NCBI RefSeq assembly: GCF_001375535.1
Contig: NZ_LN831197.1
Location: forward strand, 1,043,752-1,107,751
Reading direction: 5' to 3'
DNA from: Bacillus niameyensis
GTDB taxonomy: Bacteria; Bacillota; Bacilli; Bacillales; Bacillaceae_C
Length of the DNA: 64,000 bases
Shown: in pieces, positions 59,980-64,000 of the stretch
Position numbering within the stretch: the stretch's first letter is position 1
Layout: each line of letters begins with the position of its first letter
The notes under the pieces: model-generated
Database searches by the model: none
Seen by the model: the letters and a program-made list of their open reading frames with translations, nothing else
Told to the model about the DNA's origin: nothing
Translations under genes and position numbers: made by a program

Positions 59980-60000
59980 AATTCCCCTCCTTCCTTTTAC

Positions 60001-60044
60001 AAAAAAAGGACACCAAAAGAACGAAGATCGTTCAATTGGTGCCC
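60001..60044 (-). terminator. Terminator in early region
   Basis: On the minus strand GGCACCAATTGAACGATC pairs imperfectly with GTTCTTTTGGTGTCC and is followed by seven T. Confidence 0.8.
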
Positions 60045-60078
60045 CGGTTCTTCCGCTTGGCATCCAGTATTCAATTAG

Positions 60079-60255
60079 TTATCCTTGAGATGTGTATTTT
60101 ATATCAAAGCATTTTGGTTCTCCATCTCTCCACACGATAGTTTGGGTACCAAAACCCCTTGGGAGATCGTCGACTTTTATTAATTGCCCGTCTCTAACGT
60201 AGTAAGTTGCGTTTTTATCTAATTCTATATGAGCAACATTTATTTGCTTTTCCAC
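60079..60255 (-). CDS. DUF3954 family small phage protein
   Basis: A 58-residue protein too short for many gene finders. VEKQINVAHIELDKNATYYV then RDGQLIKVDDLPRGFGTQTI and VWRDGEPKCFDIKYTSQG match the DUF3954 pattern (YxVxDGQLxKVxxPPxGFGxQxIxW) of Bacillus phages. GTG start with seven G, 5 nt spacing. Function unknown. Confidence 0.8.
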   Translation of the reverse strand: MEKQINVAHIELDKNATYYVRDGQLIKVDDLPRGFGTQTIVWRDGEPKCFDIKYTSQG

Positions 60256-60294
60256 CAGAACCCCCCCATTTTATGGTAAAATAAAACTAGGTCG

Positions 60295-60318
60295 TCAGGA
60301 GAAATCCTGGCTTTTTTT
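60295..60318 (+). terminator. Plus-strand terminator-like hairpin
   Basis: CAGGA-GAAA-TCCTG is followed by GCTTTTTTT on the plus strand, opposite to all nearby genes. ATGGTAAAAT (extended -10-like) lies only 20 nt upstream, so a very short antisense RNA is possible. Confidence 0.5.
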
Positions 60319-60433
60319 ATTCTTCGTGTTCTATCACTTCAAAGTACTTCCTGCATTCTGGACAAACTTTTCGGGGAATGATTTCAAACAGTAATTCTGT
60401 AATTCTACATTCATTGCAAATATACTCGATCAT
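60317..60433 (-). CDS. Tiny Cys-pair (zinc-ribbon-like) phage protein
   Basis: A 38-residue protein: MIEYICNECRITELLFEIIP then RKVCPECRKYFEVIEHEE. The CxxC...CxxC spacing suggests a single zinc ribbon. AAAGGA lies 9 nt upstream of ATG 60433, and the upstream gene's TGA abuts it (TGAATG). Function unknown. Confidence 0.68.
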   Translation of the reverse strand: MIEYICNECRITELLFEIIPRKVCPECRKYFEVIEHEE

Positions 60434-60565
60434 TCAGATCATTCCTTTTTTTAATACTCGCTCATCATAAAGGTCTTCAAGTTCCAAATCGCTTTTTAAC
60501 CTTAATACATTTTCATCAATGCCAGTTCGTCTTACTAACTCTTCAATGAGTTCATCGCGTGTCAT
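60434..60565 (-). CDS. Tiny acidic phage protein
   Basis: A 43-residue helical acidic protein (MTRDELIEELVRRTGIDENV then LRLKSDLELEDLYDERVLKKGMI). Strong GGAGGTG site ahead of ATG 60565. It overlaps the preceding gene by 14 nt and abuts the next start. Function unknown. Confidence 0.65.
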   Translation of the reverse strand: MTRDELIEELVRRTGIDENVLRLKSDLELEDLYDERVLKKGMI

Positions 60566-60773
60566 AATTATTCACCTCCAATCCCTTCTGAGCCATTAGG
60601 CTAACAATCCTTACATCCCATTTGCTGATTTCTCTCAGAGTGGCGAGTAACCGCTTGTTTTCATTCTCTAACTCTACGATTCTAGCTGCAGCATATTGAC
60701 TTCCAAAGTCATCTGATTTTGAGAAAATATCCTTAATCATTTCGTTCATTTCTGGATATGTTTTCACTCCCAC
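60552..60773 (-). CDS. Small phage coiled-coil protein
   Basis: About 73 residues from GTG 60773 (GGAAGGAG, 8 nt spacing). It has a helical leucine-zipper-like stretch ARIVELENENKRLLATLREISKWDVRIVSL. No family. The frame is open to 60803, but the extra residues lie within the upstream Cys-pair ORF. Confidence 0.62.
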   Translation of the reverse strand: MGVKTYPEMNEMIKDIFSKSDDFGSQYAAARIVELENENKRLLATLREISKWDVRIVSLMAQKGLEVNNYDTR

Positions 60774-60874
60774 CGACTCCACTCCTTCCGACAATCCTTG
60801 CATATATAAACAATTGACTGATCATCATTTATACAAACTCCACGAACCATATTTTCACGAATCCCCCTTTTCAT
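60764..60874 (-). CDS. Tiny Cys-containing phage protein
   Basis: A 36-residue protein: MKRGIRENMVRGVCINDDQS then IVYICKDCRKEWSRWE. The CKDC pair plus an upstream Cys looks like a minimal zinc finger. ATG 60874 has no clear ribosome site; an internal ATG at 60850 follows AAGGGGG by 12 nt. It overlaps the next gene by 10 nt. Confidence 0.5.
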   Translation of the reverse strand: MKRGIRENMVRGVCINDDQSIVYICKDCRKEWSRWE

Positions 60875-60892
60875 ATTGCTACTGAAAGGAAT

Positions 60893-61468
60893 CTAATTTC
60901 CAACGAACGCTTTATCTGCTTTAGTGTTTCTTTTCAAGTAATCTTCACGAATCTGTTTTTGTAAATCATTTACCTGCTTTTCTGCCACACATGCCCTTCT
61001 CGCAATTGAGCAAAGGAATTGCCACGTCAAAACGTCTGTATCCCGATAAGGTGCTTTCTTTTTAATCCTTGAACTAAGGTCATCGTTGACTTCAATTAGT
61101 CCGCACTCCCCTGGAATTTCATCGACTGAAATCAATCCTTTTGGTGTGGCAAAATAAAAGTAATTTGATAACGCCAATGCTTGTTGTCTCTTGTCAGGAT
61201 TGCTTATTTCACTTAGGAAGTCTGAACGGCTTACTTTTATCTCATAAACAATTCTTTCGTGCTGTTTCGATGGGTAAAGATTGATTGCCCAAGCGTCAAA
61301 TCGCTGTTCGGGGTTGAAAGGTTTTACTTTTCCTTTTTTATAATCAAATGTTCTGTATCCTGTGCCTGCCCTTAATTCTTCGAAAAAGGCCCACTCTTTC
61401 CCTGCTGTATTAACATCGGTTGCTCCATGCCTTTTTGCCAATGCACTTACTATATTCTTCGCTTTCAC
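60893..61468 (-). CDS. MmcB-like/PD-(D/E)XK nuclease-fold protein
   Basis: About 191 residues from GTG 61468 (AGGAGG, 6 nt spacing). RFDAWAINLYPSKQHERIVYEIKVSRSDFLSEI carries the Asp ... Glu-x-Lys of a PD-(D/E)XK core and matches MmcB-type DNA-repair proteins. FYFATPKGLISVDEIPGECGLIEV follows, as in that family. It may act in phage recombination or repair. Catalytic activity is inferred from the motif. Confidence 0.75.
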   Translation of the reverse strand: MKAKNIVSALAKRHGATDVNTAGKEWAFFEELRAGTGYRTFDYKKGKVKPFNPEQRFDAWAINLYPSKQHERIVYEIKVSRSDFLSEISNPDKRQQALALSNYFYFATPKGLISVDEIPGECGLIEVNDDLSSRIKKKAPYRDTDVLTWQFLCSIARRACVAEKQVNDLQKQIREDYLKRNTKADKAFVGN

Positions 61469-61507
61469 CTTCACCCTCCTATGCCACAATTTCTTTCGGA
61501 ATGTGCA

Positions 61508-61699
61508 TTAAATATTTTTCTCTGATAACAGCTTTATTGCATCAGATGTATCCTTAATATTTGCGATGATTCTCCGTTTAAAAATCTCAACTTGTTCTTT
61601 GGAATGATGATTGTACTCGCCCTCCGCTATTTCGTCTAATCTATCCTCAAGATTATTCCTGTGGTTTTTTAACACTCGAATTACATAGTTTGGTTCCAA
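61508..61699 (-). CDS. Small helical phage protein
   Basis: A 63-residue charged all-helical protein (VIRVLKNHRNNLEDRLDEIAEGEYNHHSKEQVEIFKRRIIANIKDTSDAIKLL). TTG start with GGAGGG upstream. Not recognised. It lies between the methyltransferase and the MmcB-like gene. Confidence 0.65.
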   Translation of the reverse strand: MEPNYVIRVLKNHRNNLEDRLDEIAEGEYNHHSKEQVEIFKRRIIANIKDTSDAIKLLSEKNI

Positions 61700-61735
61700 T
61701 TTTCAACCCTCCTATTACACAATTTCTTTCAATTC

Positions 61736-62956
61736 TCACCTAGCAAGTTTCAATTCTGTGTTGCAAAGTTCCGGTAAATTAGCTCTCACTAACGCTTCTG
61801 CAAATGGTGGAGGAACTGAATTTCCCACTCTTGCAACTTGCTCTGTTTTCGGATACTTATTTCCTTCAAAATCTCGCTCAATAATGTAATCGCTGGGGAA
61901 TCCTTGCGCATTGAATAATTCTCTAGGTTGCAGCATCCTCATTCCAATATCTGTAATCTGATATTCCTGTCCCGCAACGGTTACAAGTCCAAATCTATCC
62001 TTGGTCGGTAACGTGTGAATGGGTTCGTTTAATGATTGGCCAACTCCTTGACCATAATACTTGATCAAAAATGCTTGTACCAAACTAGCCTTATTTACTG
62101 TTGTTATAGTTCCAAGCGGCTGTTTTAACTCGTGCCCAGTAGAACTTTTATAATGTTGTGCAATAAAAGCTGTAACCAATCCGAAACGATTTGCAGTAGG
62201 TATGGTCGCTAATGGTTCGTCAAGTCCGCTTGCTCTGGTCTCTTTTCCTTGATGTGTGTAATAGTGTTGAATAAACACAGCTTGATCTTTTACGATAAAG
62301 GGATTAGGATTATCGATGATAAATTTCTTTATACCTCTAGCTATGCGCTTTTGAGTGTTTTCTGCAAGGGGCTTTTTTCTATCAAATATTGATGGGCACG
62401 GTATTGACCAATCAATAATGTCTCCTGCAGTTCTATATGGTTTTTTCAGACCTAACTGAACATTTACTTCATCCGATTCTCCATGAGTAGTAGACGGCCA
62501 AACAATTGGTTTTCCATCACATCTAGCAATCATGAAGAATCTTTTTCTAGTAGTGGGTGCTCCATAATCGCAAGCTCTCAATTCTTTAGTGGCCACTTTA
62601 TACCCCAATGCTTTAAAAGATTTTACAAACGACTGAAATGTCATGCCTTTTTTATCAGGATCCGGTACCCATTCGTTTTTTTCGTTTAGTTTTAATGGTC
62701 CCCATGTTTTAAATTCTTCAACATTCTCCAACATGATCACCCTTGGTCTTACCCTAATAGCCCAATTGATCGCTACCCACGCCAAGCCTCTCACTTCTTT
62801 GCTAACAGGCTTACCGCCTTTGGCTTTAGAAAAGTGTCTGCAATCGGGAGAAAACCAACATAATCCTACCTTGCGTCCTTTTACGACCTCTCTTGGCTCT
62901 ATATTCCAAACGGATTCAAGATAATGTTCTGTGTCTGGATGATTTGCTTTATGCAT
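61736..62956 (-). CDS. DNA (cytosine-5)-methyltransferase lacking motif I
   Basis: 406 residues with C5-MTase motifs IV (FSPDCRHFS, Cys39 nucleophile), VI (MLENVEEF, Glu-Asn-Val at 77-79), VIII (YGAPTTRKRFFMIAR) and X (ARVGNSVPPPFAEALV), and a target-recognition region with repeated T(H/S).G....L..PL.T(I/L)PT elements. It starts at MHKANHPDTEHY, a segment preceded in relatives by about 45 residues bearing the SAM-binding motif I (DLFxGxGG). In this frame a TGA lies 10 codons upstream, so motif I is missing. Probably a 5'-truncated, inactive gene, unless the lost part is supplied elsewhere. Confidence 0.85.
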   Translation of the reverse strand: MHKANHPDTEHYLESVWNIEPREVVKGRKVGLCWFSPDCRHFSKAKGGKPVSKEVRGLAWVAINWAIRVRPRVIMLENVEEFKTWGPLKLNEKNEWVPDPDKKGMTFQSFVKSFKALGYKVATKELRACDYGAPTTRKRFFMIARCDGKPIVWPSTTHGESDEVNVQLGLKKPYRTAGDIIDWSIPCPSIFDRKKPLAENTQKRIARGIKKFIIDNPNPFIVKDQAVFIQHYYTHQGKETRASGLDEPLATIPTANRFGLVTAFIAQHYKSSTGHELKQPLGTITTVNKASLVQAFLIKYYGQGVGQSLNEPIHTLPTKDRFGLVTVAGQEYQITDIGMRMLQPRELFNAQGFPSDYIIERDFEGNKYPKTEQVARVGNSVPPPFAEALVRANLPELCNTELKLAR

Positions 62957-62983
62957 GGCATTTCCTGCATTTTTCCGTGTATT

Positions 62984-63094
62984 TCATTTTTCATCACGAA
63001 TTTTCTGTGAAAGTATCTTTCTGAAACAGTCTTCGCATAGGTGCTTATCCCAATATCTAGCAATGCTTGTTTTGCACTCGATACATTTTTTCAT
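62984..63094 (-). CDS. Tiny two-Cys-pair phage protein upstream of the methyltransferase
   Basis: A 36-residue protein: MKKCIECKTSIARYWDKHLC then EDCFRKILSQKIRDEK; CIEC and CEDC resemble a zinc ribbon. An AAGGCGGTG site precedes ATG 63094. Its stop overlaps (ATGA) a 12-codon frame, MKYTEKCRKCHA, that ends inside the methyltransferase start. This suggests a deletion junction there. Confidence 0.6.
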   Translation of the reverse strand: MKKCIECKTSIARYWDKHLCEDCFRKILSQKIRDEK

Positions 63095-63109
63095 GGATAC
63101 ACCGCCTTT

Positions 63110-63418
63110 TTATAAATCTTCTTCTTTTACAAAAACTCCGTTTATCATTTTTCCATTGCGATCTTTGATTTCGTTGTATGAGACCTCGACGCAATCCTCA
63201 ATATTCATACCAATTTGCATAGAAAGTATTGTTAATACAACATATATATCACCAATGGAATCAACCACTTGACGACCATTGTTTTTCGCAAACCCTTGAG
63301 CAAGTTCTCCAACTTCCTCCATGAGTTTCAACATTTGCTTACTTGGATCTGCTGAATGTAAATTTCTATTTTCAGCCCAAACTTTAATAGCTTTTGTTAA
63401 CTGATCTAGATTCATCAT
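63110..63418 (-). CDS. MazG-like nucleotide pyrophosphohydrolase
   Basis: A 102-residue protein of the all-alpha NTP pyrophosphatase group: QMLKLMEEVGELAQGFAKNNGRQVVDSIGDIYVVLTILS carries the E-E-x-x-E ... D-x-x-x-D metal-binding pattern. MazG-like proteins hydrolyse nucleoside triphosphates and in phages are thought to blunt host alarmone or nucleotide signals; the substrate here is unknown. It overlaps the upstream gene by 4 nt. Confidence 0.87.
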   Translation of the reverse strand: MMNLDQLTKAIKVWAENRNLHSADPSKQMLKLMEEVGELAQGFAKNNGRQVVDSIGDIYVVLTILSMQIGMNIEDCVEVSYNEIKDRNGKMINGVFVKEEDL

Positions 63419-63900
63419 ACAATCCTCCGTGTATTCTTTGCTTTTGTTGTAGCTGCCATTTCGGGACTCATACCTTTCTTAATCCTGTAGTAGAATGTTG
63501 CCATCGCTACTCCGTTTTCTTTTGCTAATTTCCTGTATTTGGTTGCTTCATCTGGACTCATTCGAGTGATTGGAGTATTAATCGCCTTTTCCCTGCTCCA
63601 ACCTTCTCTTAATATCCGCGTTCTAACCCTGTCGCGCGTAAGTCCGTTTCCCTCGATAATTTTCAATTCCTCTTCTGAAAAGTGGAACGATATTGATTCG
63701 GCTATCGGTGTTTCGTTTTCCATTGAAATGCCTTTTCTTCTGTTTCTCTCATGCTTGTTCAACGTTTCGTATTCGATGCCCAATAGCCTTATCTGATCAC
63801 ATAAATCACAGCCGTTACACTTATTGTTTGAATGAGGGTGTGCTTTACTAAGTCTTGTAATTTCATCGAGTATGTCCAAGCGCTTTTGATAAACATTCAC
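63415..63900 (-). CDS. Phage protein with CxxC and tandem HTH-like repeats
   Basis: A 161-residue protein, family not recognised. N-terminal RLSKAHPHSNNKCNGCDLCDQIRLLG has a Cys cluster (C-x2-C-x2-C). The second half has two related helical units, RDRVRTRILREGWSREKAINTPI and AKENGVAMATFYYRIKKGMSPEMAAT. Each ends in G(W/M)S.E.A, reminiscent of short HTH repeats in phage and homing-endonuclease DNA-binding regions. Sequence-specific DNA binding is an inference. Confidence 0.65.
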   Translation of the reverse strand: MNVYQKRLDILDEITRLSKAHPHSNNKCNGCDLCDQIRLLGIEYETLNKHERNRRKGISMENETPIAESISFHFSEEELKIIEGNGLTRDRVRTRILREGWSREKAINTPITRMSPDEATKYRKLAKENGVAMATFYYRIKKGMSPEMAATTKAKNTRRIV

Positions 63901-64000
63901 CGAGTAAGCCTCCTTCCCGTTCCTCTATATGCCCTAACATTGCTCTATCTACTGCAATCATGAGAATTTCTACTGGTGGTCTACGAAAGTGTTTGCTCAT
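63863..64000 (-). CDS. Small phage protein at window edge
   Basis: 45 residues: MSKHFRRPPVEILMIAVDRA then MLGHIEEREGGLLGECLSKA and LGHTR. ATG is exactly the last codon of the window (64000-63998), so an upstream extension cannot be excluded. It overlaps the next gene by 38 nt and contains that gene's GGAAGGAGG ribosome site. Function unknown. Confidence 0.55.
   Translation of the reverse strand: MSKHFRRPPVEILMIAVDRAMLGHIEEREGGLLGECLSKALGHTR

Larger units (their letters stand above)
35435..64000. mobile_element. Siphovirus-type prophage (right end outside window)
   Basis: A continuous block of phage genes: early genes, ArpU regulator, HNH and terminases, HK97-type head genes, tail genes, two tyrosine recombinases, XRE regulators, holin, amidase, FtsK/replication-relaxation. 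Nearly all are on the minus strand. The head and tail modules appear intact, so the prophage may be functional. The left edge is approximate (between 35.0 and 35.47 kb). Confidence 0.93.

Overview
The window is chromosomal DNA from a spore-forming member of the Bacillaceae. The evidence is a Bacillus-type division and cell-wall cluster containing spoVD, the ylb block with its sporulation genes (ylbJ, ylbD, rsfA-like), bacillithiol synthesis (bshC), a caa3-type oxidase operon, Gram-positive Shine-Dalgarno sites, and a forespore sigma-F promoter driving a csfG-like RNA. The host part runs from 1 to about 35.0 kb and is collinear with the B. subtilis mraZ-to-ylaL region, read backwards. The rest (about 35.4 kb to the window end) is a prophage whose right end lies outside the window.

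Host layout: murE (partial), spoVD, pbpB, ftsL, rsmH and mraZ form the division/wall operon on the minus strand. Then come bshC, a DUF3397 membrane protein, a ketopantoate reductase, a DUF4064 protein, rsfA-like, rpmF, ylbN, tmcAL (ylbM), ylbK, ylbJ, coaD, rsmD, the csfG RNA, an unrecognised membrane-anchored protein, ylbG, ylbF, a lipoprotein, ylbE, ylbD, ylbC, ylbB, ylbA and an AI-2E/YtvI-type membrane protein. Next are ctaG, ctaF, ctaE, ctaD, ctaC and ctaB, divergent ctaA, then ftsW, ylaN and a YlaL-like gene. Three genes expected from B. subtilis order are absent at their usual places: ylbL, ylbP and pycA. A hairpin-type interspersed repeat occurs upstream of rsmH and between ctaG and ctaF.

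Prophage layout, in transcription order from right to left: small early genes (HTH-like protein, MazG-like protein, a C5 cytosine methyltransferase lacking its SAM-binding motif I, an MmcB-like nuclease, several tiny Cys-pair proteins, DUF3954), an ArpU-type late regulator, a minimal tyrosine recombinase, and an intergenic region with four CTGCCA repeats spaced exactly 11 bp. Then a complete HK97-type siphovirus module follows: HNH, small and large terminase, portal, ClpP-like protease, capsid, connectors, major tail protein, gpG/gpGT with an A7 slippery site, tape measure, Dit, tail endopeptidase and an SGNH tail protein. Last come a divergent XRE regulator/tyrosine recombinase pair, a c-di-GMP (GEMM-I) riboswitch leading a SinI-type anti-repressor, holin, amidase endolysin, and a terminal module of FtsK-like ATPase plus replication-relaxation protein.

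The most striking feature is at about 39.84-40.07 kb. A c-di-GMP riboswitch with an SD-sequestering hairpin sits directly in front of a 41-codon SinI homologue, inside the prophage and next to the lysis genes. If functional, it would let a prophage convert the host's c-di-GMP level into SinI, and so into SinR (biofilm/motility) control or control of a phage repressor.
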